Position numbers and translations under genes: made by a program. From an uncultured Oscillibacter sp. (GTDB lineage Bacteria > Bacillota > Clostridia > Oscillospirales > Oscillospiraceae): DNA of 18,275 bases. The notes below the pieces were generated by a model. The model was not told the origin of the DNA and searched no databases. It was given only the letters and a program-made list of their open reading frames with translations. The stretch is from assembly GCA_910584995.1 (NCBI GenBank), contig CAJUDW010000006.1, positions 81,320-99,594 on the forward strand. Reading direction: 5' to 3'. Shown here piece after piece: positions 1-5,575 of the stretch (position 1 is the stretch's first letter; every line of letters begins with the position of its first letter).

Positions 1-26
1 GACAAAGCGGCCTGTTGCGGTATAAT
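1..26 (+). promoter_or_regulatory. Antisense RNA promoter, copy 1 (partial)
   Basis: TATAAT lies at 21-26, and GACA at 1-4 is the remainder of a TTGACA -35 box cut by the window start. The intact copy at 407-434 shows the full box with a 16-nt spacer. Predicted RNA start is near 33. Confidence 0.75.
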
Positions 27-32
27 AAACAT

Positions 33-122
33 AGAAGGGCGCTGTCACAAGACGGTCAGCCCGGAAACTCAGTCAATCAAAGTTGACCGTTCGGGGACTA
101 GCCGGACGGTCAACACGCTTTT
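33..122 (+). ncRNA. Antisense antitoxin RNA, copy 1 (predicted)
   Basis: This is a roughly 90-nt RNA predicted from the promoter at 1-26 and the terminator at 82-122. Its 3' hairpin (GTTGACCGT at 82-90 paired with ACGGTCAAC at 106-114, then ACGCTTTT) covers the stop codon and last codons of the minus-strand peptide at 110-196. A convergent RNA that overlaps the 3' end of a tiny hydrophobic-peptide mRNA is the layout of known type I antitoxins such as RatA (with TxpA) and SR4 (with BsrG). The 5' part is shared with copy 2, while the terminator stem is specific to this copy. No Rfam family is recognised. The RNA itself is inferred from the promoter and terminator. Confidence 0.65.
82..122 (+). 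terminator. Terminator of antisense RNA, copy 1
   Basis: A 9-bp perfect stem (82-90 with 106-114) is followed by ACGC and a T run at 119-122. The toxin stop codon (TCA on this strand, 110-112) lies in the right arm. Confidence 0.75.
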
Positions 123-196
123 ATGGTCAGTATGTACAGCGCAAGCGCCAGACACACCAGAAACCGGAGTACCAAGTACAGCCGTCTTCTCCACAT
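110..196 (-). CDS. Small hydrophobic toxin-like peptide, copy 1 (28 aa)
   Basis: A 28-residue peptide starts MWRRRLYLVLRF and ends ...TIKAC. A short Arg-rich N-terminus precedes one predicted membrane-spanning stretch (about residues 6-25) rich in Leu, Val and Ala. The start is supported by a strong site, GGGAGGTGAAGCTG, just upstream of ATG, which is nearly identical in copy 2. The mRNA promoter is at 299-327, giving a leader of about 95 nt. Type I toxins (Fst, TxpA, BsrG, Ldr) are hydrophobic peptides of this size that insert in the inner membrane. Assignment here rests on architecture, not on recognised homology. The upstream SD can pair with a UUUCCC tract in the leader, which could limit translation. 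Toxicity is inferred. Confidence 0.65.
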   Translation of the reverse strand: MWRRRLYLVLRFLVCLALALYILTIKAC

Positions 197-268
197 CAGC
201 TTCACCTCCCTTCGATTCAATCTCCGGGAAATGAACCACCCCCTTTCGCAAGGGACTGGGCTGACCGC

Positions 269-282
269 CTGTTATGTAACAG
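269..282. promoter_or_regulatory. 14-bp inverted repeat in toxin leader, copy 1
   Basis: CTGTTATGTAACAG is an inverted repeat with a 2-nt centre, about 10 nt downstream of the predicted toxin mRNA start. It is conserved in copy 2 at 653-666. It could be a repressor operator or a 5' mRNA stabilising hairpin; the sequence alone cannot decide. Confidence 0.5.
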
Positions 283-298
283 CGTCCTTCCGGCGTTC

Positions 299-327
299 AT
301 CATACCAGCCGTGCCGTTTTTTGTCAA
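299..327 (-). promoter_or_regulatory. Toxin mRNA promoter, copy 1
   Basis: On the minus strand, TTGACA (322-327) and TATGAT (299-304) are separated by 17 nt. The predicted start is near 292. The same promoter occurs at 683-711 in copy 2. Confidence 0.75.
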
Positions 328-406
328 TTCACCTGCGGGGGCCCAGGGGCCGCGCCCCGGTTCCTCCGCCAGCAGAAATCCAACGAAAAGCCGCCCTGTC
401 CCATAC

Positions 407-434
407 TTGACAAAGCGGCCTGTTGCGGTATAAT
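407..434 (+). promoter_or_regulatory. Antisense RNA promoter, copy 2
   Basis: TTGACA (407-412), a 16-nt spacer and TATAAT (429-434), both consensus hexamers. Transcription is expected to start near 441. Confidence 0.85.
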
Positions 435-440
435 AAACAT

Positions 441-532
441 AGAAGGGCGCTGTCACAAGACGGCCAGCCCGTATCAATCAGAATAGCGAACTATGCTGAC
501 TGCTCGTGCCACCGGGCAGTCAGCACGCTTTT
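441..532 (+). ncRNA. Antisense antitoxin RNA, copy 2 (predicted)
   Basis: This is a predicted RNA of about 92 nt between a consensus promoter and an intrinsic terminator. The 5' portion (to about 471) is essentially the same as in copy 1. From about 472 on it diverges, including the terminator stem (495-503 with 516-524) that overlaps the 3' end of the minus-strand peptide gene at 520-615. The divergent 3' domain is the part complementary to the cognate toxin mRNA, so each RNA should pair fully only with its own toxin. Transcript ends are inferred from sequence. Confidence 0.68.
495..532 (+). terminator. Terminator of antisense RNA, copy 2
   Basis: A perfect 9-bp stem GCTGACTGC/GCAGTCAGC (495-503, 516-524) is followed by ACGC and TTTT at 529-532. 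The toxin stop (TCA, 520-522) lies in the right arm, as in copy 1. Confidence 0.8.
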
Positions 533-615
533 GGGGCAGTGTACGCCAGCAGCCACAAGACCGCTAAAAACGTCACCGTAAAGCGGAGGGCTTTCGCCCA
601 GCGCCCGTGTCCCAT
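520..615 (-). CDS. Small hydrophobic toxin-like peptide, copy 2 (31 aa)
   Basis: A 31-residue peptide starts MGHGRWAKALRF and ends ...TAPKAC, the same K-A-C ending as copy 1. Basic residues at the N-terminus precede a hydrophobic segment (about residues 10-26, VTFLAVLWLLAY core). The start is chosen for the GGGGGTGAGGCTG site before ATG and for the promoter at 683-711. A longer in-frame reading from 813 is rejected because it crosses that promoter. The SD run GGGGG (624-628) can pair with CCCCC (635-639) in the mRNA leader, hiding the ribosome site. Translational masking plus a convergent RNA is typical of type I toxins. No named family is recognised. Confidence 0.65.
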   Translation of the reverse strand: MGHGRWAKALRFTVTFLAVLWLLAYTAPKAC

Positions 616-623
616 CAGCCTCA

Positions 624-639
624 CCCCCTTTCCTGGGGG
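624..639 (-). promoter_or_regulatory. SD-masking hairpin of toxin copy 2
   Basis: In the minus-strand transcript, CCCCC (635-639) faces GGGGG (624-628) across a 6-nt loop. The second arm is the Shine-Dalgarno sequence of the 31-aa peptide, so the hairpin would block initiation until it is opened or processed. Confidence 0.5.
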
Positions 640-652
640 AGTAGCCAACCGC

Positions 653-666
653 CTGTTATGTAACAG
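653..666. promoter_or_regulatory. 14-bp inverted repeat in toxin leader, copy 2
   Basis: Same CTGTTATGTAACAG element as at 269-282, at the same distance from the toxin promoter. Conservation between otherwise diverged leaders argues for a function. Confidence 0.5.
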
Positions 667-682
667 CGTCCTTCCGGCGTTC

Positions 683-711
683 ATCATACCAGCCGTGCCG
701 TTTTTTGTCAA
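683..711 (-). promoter_or_regulatory. Toxin mRNA promoter, copy 2
   Basis: On the minus strand, TTGACA (706-711), a 17-nt spacer and TATGAT (683-688). Predicted start is near 676, giving a leader of about 60 nt before the ATG at 615. Confidence 0.75.
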
Positions 712-767
712 TTCATCCCGCCGGGGTGCAGGGGCTGTGCCCTGGTTCCTCCGCCTGCGGAGAAATA

Positions 768-894
768 AAATTGAATCATTTTTGCCGTGACATGCGCGTG
801 GCAAAAATACCAATACCTTAGCCGCCTTGGGCGGCGGCTCCAGTGGCCGGTGCCGCTGGAGGGGGGAATCTAAAGGGGGGACGCAGTCCCCTCT
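768..894. other. Hairpin-rich spacer downstream of tail tube gene
   Basis: No gene is supported here. It contains GCCGCC/GGCGGC, a long imperfect stem CTCCAGTGGC/GCCGCTGGAG, and GGGGAC-gca-GTCCCC (877-891). On the minus strand the last hairpin is followed by CCTTT and could be a weak terminator for the tail operon. Confidence 0.4.
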
Positions 895-1332
895 TTAAAT
901 AGGCGGCGCCACTTCATCCAGGTACTCGAACCCGGTGGCCTGGAAGGGGACCGTCATGCTCCCCGCCTTGGCGGCGGCGAAGTCCATCAGGGTCTGCTCG
1001 TCGTAGTTCATGCCGTAGACGGCCACGCGCTCCGCGCCGTAGGCGTCCGGATCCGCCAGCTTGGCCACCAGCGTCCGCCGCACGTCGCGGCCCTGGACGG
1101 CGGCCCGCACATCCTCCGCCCCCCGGCTGTAGACCTTGTGGAGGGTCATGGAGCCGGTGATTTTCACGCCCGTCAGCTTCCGGTCTTCCGTCATCTGGCC
1201 GCACATATTGATGGGGTCCCAGTTTTTCGTCACCTTCAGCTGGAAGGCGGAAATCTCCGCAATCTCGCTGCCGTCCGCCCAGACCGTCCCCCACGTCCCG
1301 TTCATCACCCGGGAGCCGTTTTCAAAAGCCAT
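895..1332 (-). CDS. Phage tail tube protein (XkdM-like)
   Basis: A 145-residue protein resembling the contractile-phage tail tube family of PBSX XkdM (DUF2001). It opens with MAFENGSRVMNGTWGTVW, has an inner 'KVTKNWDPINMCGQMTEDRK' stretch and a 'KITGSMTLHKVYSR' stretch typical of these proteins, and is close to the usual family length. It would polymerise into the inner tube beneath the sheath. A strong AAGGAGG lies 7 nt before the ATG. It follows the sheath gene by 12 nt in the same transcript, the order seen in PBSX-type and diffocin-type tail operons. The next tail genes expected (chaperones, tape measure) are absent to the left; toxin-antitoxin cassettes occupy that place. Confidence 0.85.
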   Translation of the reverse strand: MAFENGSRVMNGTWGTVWADGSEIAEISAFQLKVTKNWDPINMCGQMTEDRKLTGVKITGSMTLHKVYSRGAEDVRAAVQGRDVRRTLVAKLADPDAYGAERVAVYGMNYDEQTLMDFAAAKAGSMTVPFQATGFEYLDEVAPPI

Positions 1333-1344
1333 ATCAAAGCCTCC

Positions 1345-2469
1345 TTACAGATAGATTTTGATGCGCACGTCCTCAATGGCGTCGATGGGCTTGATGTCCA
1401 CCGCCAAAAAGACATAAGTGCCGGTGTTGGCCTCCCGGATCTGCTGCTCCGTCATCTCTGCCGTGGCCACGCCCACGCTCTGGAGATAGGCGTCCTGCGC
1501 CTCCACGTCGATGTCGCAGACGAAATCCTCCTCAATCAGCTGGTCCTTGGCCAGGGCCTGGAGGTACAGCTTCACGGCGGTAATCAGCAGCAGCTTGTTG
1601 TCGTAGCTGTTCTGGAACTTGCCGATGTAGTTGTCCTGGATAGCCAGACGCAGATCCCACTGGAGCAGATCCAGCAGTTCCACAATCTTGATTTTCCGCC
1701 ACACCTCGGAGCGGCCCGTGGTGGTGGTCAGGGAGTTCACCCCCCGGCCGAACTTCACCTTCTCCCCGTCGTGGGTGAGGATCAGTTCGCCCCGGCCCAC
1801 GGCCTCATCCTCCTCCAGGGCCGACAGGCGCCGGATATCCTCCGCCTCCGGCAGGGCGGCGTAGGTGACGGACTGCTTCATCGGCGTACCGGCGATGAGC
1901 CCCGCCACCCGGCCGCAGTAAGCGGCGGCGTCGAACACGTCGCCACCTACCTGGATGCCGGAGGCGGTGAAGTTCACAATGCCCTCGTTGTTGGCGGCGG
2001 TGTGGGGCAGCACGGCCTTGAAAATCACGTGGTCGTCCTCCCGTTTCCGGATAATCCACTCCCGGATGGCGGCGGCCTCCGCCTCGCCCAAGTCCGCCGG
2101 GCCCGCCAGATAGTCAAACCGCTGTGTACCCAGCCACCGGAGGGCCGCCGCGCCGCTGCCGGGCCGGGCCTCCTCCGCCTGGGGATCCGCTTCCCCGGCT
2201 TCCAGCGTGTCCTCCGCCCCCAGGCAGTAGACCAGCACCTTCCGGGGCGGGTTCACGCCGCCCTTGAACACCCGCCGGATGGCCTCCTGGTTCTCCTTCC
2301 CCAGCTTCTCGGGGATCTGCCCCGTGGAGGTCAGGGCCCACGCCTGCCCGGCGGTCAGGGCGTCCCGCACAATCAGCGCCGCCACGCCCTTCTGGCTCCG
2401 GGCAATCGCGGTCTGGGCCCGCTGCTGGAACAAAACCGTCAGCGTGGGCATCGTCAATTTTTCTGCCAT
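1345..2469 (-). CDS. Phage tail sheath protein (XkdK-like)
   Basis: A 374-residue contractile tail sheath protein. The start MAEKLTMPTLTVLF is preferred to an upstream in-frame ATG at 2502 because a GGATGAGG site lies 6 nt before it and the longer form would overlap the preceding gene. The N-terminal 'VLFQQRAQTAIARSQKGVAA' region and the C-terminal 'IEEDFVCDIDVEAQDAYLQS' to 'VFLAVDIKPIDAIEDV' region match the layout of phage/tailocin sheaths: a protease-resistant middle and a conserved C-terminal strand-exchange part. The length is shorter than PBSX XkdK and nearer that of tailocin-type sheaths. It would polymerise around the tube and contract on host contact. Confidence 0.88.
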   Translation of the reverse strand: MAEKLTMPTLTVLFQQRAQTAIARSQKGVAALIVRDALTAGQAWALTSTGQIPEKLGKENQEAIRRVFKGGVNPPRKVLVYCLGAEDTLEAGEADPQAEEARPGSGAAALRWLGTQRFDYLAGPADLGEAEAAAIREWIIRKREDDHVIFKAVLPHTAANNEGIVNFTASGIQVGGDVFDAAAYCGRVAGLIAGTPMKQSVTYAALPEAEDIRRLSALEEDEAVGRGELILTHDGEKVKFGRGVNSLTTTTGRSEVWRKIKIVELLDLLQWDLRLAIQDNYIGKFQNSYDNKLLLITAVKLYLQALAKDQLIEEDFVCDIDVEAQDAYLQSVGVATAEMTEQQIREANTGTYVFLAVDIKPIDAIEDVRIKIYL

Positions 2470-2477
2470 GTCATTCC

Positions 2478-2969
2478 TCATCCTTTCTCTTTTTTCATGC
2501 AAACCTGCATTTCCAGGTCCTGCATCAGTTCATGGAACTCCGGCCCCACGAAATCGGCCCGGTCATAGGCCAGCCGGAGGGCCAGGGAAACCTCCGCGCA
2601 GTCATACAGGGAGGTGTCCGCCTTGATTTCCGTTACCTTGGGGGCCCTGCCCCCTACCTGTAAAAAGCCCCCGGCAAAGGCCCCCATCACCGCCATGGCC
2701 CGGAGATCCAGTAACGGCAGGTGGGAATGGTGTACCTCGTCCACCGTGGAAAACGTGGTAATCTTGTACTGGTACAGCAGTTCCACGCCGCTGAGGCCGC
2801 AGGCCAGCGGCTCCATGGCAATCCGGGCCAGCCCCACCATATTGCAGGGCCGGGCAAAATCCCTGGGGACCAGGTCCGTATACACGGCCTCCCCGGGGAA
2901 CGCCCCCTTTACCTGCTCCACAATGGCGGCGGTGATATCCGCCGGGAGGATAGTCCCTTCTCTCATCAC
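2478..2969 (-). CDS. Phage tail terminator family protein
   Basis: A 163-residue protein that I place in the DUF6838/XkdJ-like tail terminator group. It starts MMREGTILPADITAAIVEQV, with an A-F-P-G-E-A-V-Y-T-D stretch and 'HSHLPLLDLRAMAVMGAF' midway. It sits just upstream of the sheath gene, where tail terminators lie in PBSX-like operons. Its start overlaps the stop of the preceding short ORF (ATGA), and its stop lies 8 nt before the sheath start, so it is translationally linked. It should cap the finished tail tube for head joining. The family call is from position and overall pattern; no catalytic motif exists to confirm it. Confidence 0.7.
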   Translation of the reverse strand: MMREGTILPADITAAIVEQVKGAFPGEAVYTDLVPRDFARPCNMVGLARIAMEPLACGLSGVELLYQYKITTFSTVDEVHHSHLPLLDLRAMAVMGAFAGGFLQVGGRAPKVTEIKADTSLYDCAEVSLALRLAYDRADFVGPEFHELMQDLEMQVCMKKEKG

Positions 2970-3148
2970 TTCAACTCCATAGCCGTCAGCCGCCCCAGGA
3001 AGTCTTCCGCCTCCCGGGGGGCGATTGTTTCAGCCTCCCCATGGGCCTTTCTGTAGAAACCCAGGCCCTTCACGGGGGCCACCCTGGCCCGGGGCCGGCA
3101 GCGTTTTGCCCGGCCGGAGGGCATACGGGTCTTTCCTTTCTTCGTCAA
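2966..3148 (-). CDS. Short phage ORF, possibly a truncated connector gene
   Basis: A 60-residue, Arg/Lys-rich ORF starting at TTG after AAAGGGG. An alternative ATG nine codons in also has an AAAGGAAAG site. It ends '...FLGRLTAMELK' and overlaps the tail terminator start by 4 nt. A head-tail connector of the HK97-gp10/XkdI kind, roughly twice this length, is expected at this position. The next frame upstream also reads plausibly (from about 3160), so this may be a frameshifted or 5'-truncated connector remnant. It marks the join between replication and tail modules. Function is unknown. Confidence 0.45.
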   Translation of the reverse strand: MTKKGKTRMPSGRAKRCRPRARVAPVKGLGFYRKAHGEAETIAPREAEDFLGRLTAMELK

Positions 3149-3180
3149 ACCGGCCCCTTTCCATACCGTGCGGCGGCGTC

Positions 3181-4533
3181 TTACTCTTCCGGGAAGGGGT
3201 TGTCCCCATCGTCCGGGAGTTCCTGCCAGCCATCCCAGAAACTGGCCTGGGCCTTTTGCCGCCTCTTCCCAGGATCGTCTTTTTGCGGCGCGGGAAATAC
3301 CCGGCTGAAGGTCTGGGTATCGCCGTCAAAATACATCCGCATGGCGAAGTTCGCCTCGCCCTCCTTGTTCTTGCCGATTTTCAGCACCCGGGCGGTCTTC
3401 GGATCCTTCCCGGCCTCCTTGTACAGCAGCAGCGCCACGTCCGCGTCCTGCTCAATCTGTCCGGACTGGCGGAAGGAGTGCATCCCGGGCTCCGGCGCTT
3501 TCCCCTTCTCCGGGCGGGTCAGCTGGCTCAGGGCCAATACCGCCGTCCCGGTCTGGCGGCCCAGGCTTTGAAGGTCTTCGGAGACCTCGCTGACCCGCTC
3601 AAAATCGTTGAGCCCCCGCCGCCCCCGGCTGCCGGGGATCTTCTGGAGGTAGTCCACCGCCACCAGTTCATACCGCCGGCCCAGGGCCAGGGCCCGGACG
3701 TCCGCCGCCGTCATGCCGGAGGCGTCCACAAACTCCAGGGACGGGGCTGTCAGCGCGTTTTGGACGGAGACGATCTGCCTGAAGTCCTCCTCCCGGAGGT
3801 CAAAGCGCTTGATTTTCCCGAAGGAAATTTTGGTTTTGAGGGAAACAAGCCGGTCAAAGAGTTTTTTATCGTTGTTCTCGTAGTAAAAATAGCCCACCCG
3901 CTTTTTCTCCGCGATGTGGAAGGCCATCTGCAATGCCAGGGCCGTCTTTCCCGCGCTGGGATATCCGCCCAGGACGATGAAGTCCCCAGGCTCCACGTAG
4001 ATGCGTTCATCCAGGGCGGGGATCCCCCAGGTGAAATAGGCCGGCCGCTTGCCCTCAGAATGGCGGTCCAGGAACTCCTCGTAGCATTGGCGGAGGTCCA
4101 TGATCCGCACGCCGGGTTTCTCGCAGGCCAGGGCAGTGATTTTGTCCGCCACGGCCCTGGCCTCATCCAGGCCGGAGGCGGCCGCCTCCGCCAGCTGCTC
4201 CCCCAGCTCCGACAGGCGGTATTGCAGGGCGGCCCGGTGGAGGATAGCGGCGTATTCTTCGGCGTTGGCGGAGGTGGGCGTGACCTCCATAAGCTCCGCC
4301 AGGATTTGGCGGCAGTTCCCGCCCAGGGCGTCGTTTACCATCAGGGGATCCGGATCCTTCCCCTGGCCCCGGAGCCTCTTGATGGCCTGGAAGATATTCC
4401 GGTAGCGGCCTTCAATGAAATCCTCCGCCGTGAGACGGTGCAGCAGGGGCCCGACGGCCTCCGGGTCAATCAGCATGGCGCCCAAAACGTTCACCTGCGC
4501 CTCCATGGCCAGTTCCGTAACAAGGGCGCTCAT
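3181..4533 (-). CDS. DnaB-like replicative helicase
   Basis: A 450-residue phage replicative helicase of the DnaB family (SF4). An N-terminal domain (about 8-105, 'EAQVNVLGAMLIDPEAV') is followed by a RecA-like ATPase domain. Walker A is GGYPSAGKTA (189-198, Lys196 and Thr197) and Walker B is LVAVDYLQ (Asp294). A switch strand ALSQLTR lies near 334-340, 'SGQIEQDADVALLL' near 357-370 and KIGKNKEG near 385-392. The length matches bacterial DnaB. It would form the hexamer that unwinds DNA at the phage fork, loaded by the initiator encoded just upstream. Its start overlaps the initiator stop (ATGA). Confidence 0.93.
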   Translation of the reverse strand: MSALVTELAMEAQVNVLGAMLIDPEAVGPLLHRLTAEDFIEGRYRNIFQAIKRLRGQGKDPDPLMVNDALGGNCRQILAELMEVTPTSANAEEYAAILHRAALQYRLSELGEQLAEAAASGLDEARAVADKITALACEKPGVRIMDLRQCYEEFLDRHSEGKRPAYFTWGIPALDERIYVEPGDFIVLGGYPSAGKTALALQMAFHIAEKKRVGYFYYENNDKKLFDRLVSLKTKISFGKIKRFDLREEDFRQIVSVQNALTAPSLEFVDASGMTAADVRALALGRRYELVAVDYLQKIPGSRGRRGLNDFERVSEVSEDLQSLGRQTGTAVLALSQLTRPEKGKAPEPGMHSFRQSGQIEQDADVALLLYKEAGKDPKTARVLKIGKNKEGEANFAMRMYFDGDTQTFSRVFPAPQKDDPGKRRQKAQASFWDGWQELPDDGDNPFPEE

Positions 4534-5312
4534 ATGTACGTGACTCCTTCCTCCTCCGGAGGCCCCGGGTCACGGGGCGGTTTCGGCGTGTCCTTCCATC
4601 GCTGGTTGTTCAGCCAGGTCTTGGCGTAAGGGATGCCGACGCCCGCCCGCCACTGCTCCGACCTGACCTGGGCCCGGAGGGCCCGGGCCATCACATCCAT
4701 CAGCGCGCCGTCCGGCCGGAGCCTGTCCCAGGATTTTGCCGCTCCCTGGCGGTCCTCCCCCCGGGCGTGGGTCCGGTAGAACTCCCAGAAGGCCTCGAAC
4801 CGCTCCGGGTTCCATGCCGGGACGGACTTGTCCCTCCTGCCGCCTGTGCGCTTCCCCCCTGTGGGGGGTAAGGGGGGTATATTTTCTAATTTATCTTTTC
4901 TACCTATTATAGAAGTGCGAGAAATTTCATGAGGGCCCTGCGAAATTTCGCGGGGAGGGGTGAACTGTTCCGCAGGAGGGCCATGTGGGATTCCGCAGGA
5001 GGCCGGCGGCGCGTCCTTGCCCGTAAAGAGGCCGCAGTAAATATACCGCCGCTCCACTTTTCCCGTCTCAGCCAGCCTCCGCACATCCACGCGGATATAG
5101 CCCCGCGCCTGGAGCTGCCCAAGCAGTTCCTGCACCCGCCGTTTGGACATATCCATTTCCGCCGCCAGCGTCTCGTTGGAGGGCCAGCAGTACCCGTCCC
5201 TGTGGGCCATGGAGGACAGCGCCAGATACAGCAGCTTCGCCGCCGCAGGCAGTTCCTTATCGTGAAACACCTCGCCGGGAATCACGCCCCAATAGCTTCT
5301 CTGTCCTTCCAT
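4530..5312 (-). CDS. Phage replication initiator / replisome organiser (wHTH)
   Basis: A 260-residue protein with an N-terminal winged-helix domain (about 1-95; 'WPSNETLAAEMDMSKRRVQ' is the recognition part, HTH_36 type). A low-complexity Pro/Arg-rich linker follows (about 100-165). The C-terminal region, 'FEAFWEFYRTHARGEDRQGA' to 'YAKTWLNNQRWKD', is the helicase-loader-like tail common in phage O-type initiators. It should bind origin DNA and bring in the adjacent DnaB. The coding region itself holds an AT-rich block and repeats (4879-5004) that look like an origin, as in lambda O. Start at ATG 5312, 3 nt after the previous stop; the ribosome site is weak, suggesting coupled translation. Confidence 0.8.
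   Translation of the reverse strand: MEGQRSYWGVIPGEVFHDKELPAAAKLLYLALSSMAHRDGYCWPSNETLAAEMDMSKRRVQELLGQLQARGYIRVDVRRLAETGKVERRYIYCGLFTGKDAPPASCGIPHGPPAEQFTPPREISQGPHEISRTSIIGRKDKLENIPPLPPTGGKRTGGRRDKSVPAWNPERFEAFWEFYRTHARGEDRQGAAKSWDRLRPDGALMDVMARALRAQVRSEQWRAGVGIPYAKTWLNNQRWKDTPKPPRDPGPPEEEGVTYI
4879..5004. other. Candidate phage replication origin inside initiator gene
   Basis: A sharply AT-rich run (4879-4915) in otherwise GC-rich DNA adjoins two GAAATTTC palindromes (4921-4928 and 4942-4949, exactly 21 bp apart, two helical turns). Two TTCCGCAGGAGG direct repeats follow (4968-4979 and 4991-5002, 23 bp apart). Iterons beside an AT-rich unwinding region within the initiator gene is the lambda ori layout. 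Confidence 0.5.
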
Positions 5313-5315
5313 TCC

Positions 5316-5528
5316 CTACGCACCCAGTTCCCGGGCCTCCTCGTGGGAAAGCACCCGCTGCCGCCAAAGGTCATGATCCAGCGTGCCCTCAATGAAAAGG
5401 GACGTGCCGTCTTCTTCGCAGTCTATCCGCAAAACCGCCTGGACGACGCCCAGCCTGCCCAGCTGGCAGAAGCGCAGGAACGCAAAGGCGTTTTCCATCA
5501 CGCCGGGGCTTGGTACTTTTCCTGCCAT
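5316..5528 (-). CDS. Small phage early protein, unknown function (70 aa)
   Basis: A 70-residue ORF, MAGKVPSPGVMENAFAFLRF at its start, with a very good AAGGAGG site 7 nt before ATG. It lies 3 nt upstream of the initiator gene and must share its transcript. Residues about 28-62 look like small beta strands and acidic turns ('RIDCEEDGTSLF'), with an acidic C-terminus ending EEARELGA. I recognise no family. A competing frame on the same strand (5389-5640) is rejected as lacking a ribosome site. The 5' leader is overlapped by a predicted plus-strand RNA at 5576-5656. Confidence 0.65.
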   Translation of the reverse strand: MAGKVPSPGVMENAFAFLRFCQLGRLGVVQAVLRIDCEEDGTSLFIEGTLDHDLWRQRVLSHEEARELGA

Positions 5529-5541
5529 AAAAAATTCCTCC

Positions 5542-5569
5542 TTGATTTCCCGGCCCCGTGTGGTAGAAT
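5542..5569 (+). promoter_or_regulatory. Promoter of predicted antisense sRNA
   Basis: TTGATT (5542-5547), a 16-nt spacer and TAGAAT (5564-5569), preceded by TGG, giving an extended -10. It faces against the early operon. Confidence 0.45.
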
Positions 5570-5575
5570 GCGCGC

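Larger units (their letters stand above)
1..379. repeat. Tandem type I toxin-antitoxin cassette, copy 1
   Basis: First of two direct copies; the second begins at 409. The first 63 bases match 409-471 with one visible difference (t/c at 55/463). The segment at about 267-330 (minus-strand promoter plus a 14-bp inverted repeat) is nearly identical to 651-714, and 337-379 resembles 724-767. The interior, which holds the peptide gene and the hairpin terminator, has diverged. The left edge is cut by the window: the first two bases of the antisense -35 box lie outside, so further copies may exist upstream. Confidence 0.85.
409..767. repeat. Tandem type I toxin-antitoxin cassette, copy 2
   Basis: Second direct copy of the cassette. 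It keeps the same order: antisense promoter, conserved 5' part of the plus-strand RNA, hairpin terminator overlapping the minus-strand peptide stop, peptide gene, and minus-strand promoter. Promoters and the RNA 5' part are strongly conserved, while the peptide and terminator stem differ. That pattern fits duplication followed by divergence of toxin-antitoxin specificity. Confidence 0.85.

Noticed and set aside
1..767. CRISPR array or insertion-sequence ends
   Set aside because: Only two long copies with internal promoters and terminators; no short regular repeats, spacers, or transposase.
1138..2568. 476-codon plus-strand ORF
   Set aside because: Opposite-strand shadow of the tail sheath and tube genes in GC-rich DNA; His/Pro/Gly-rich composition, no ribosome site.
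3025..4629. 534-codon plus-strand ORF
   Set aside because: Antisense shadow of the DnaB-like helicase, whose Walker motifs are intact on the other strand.
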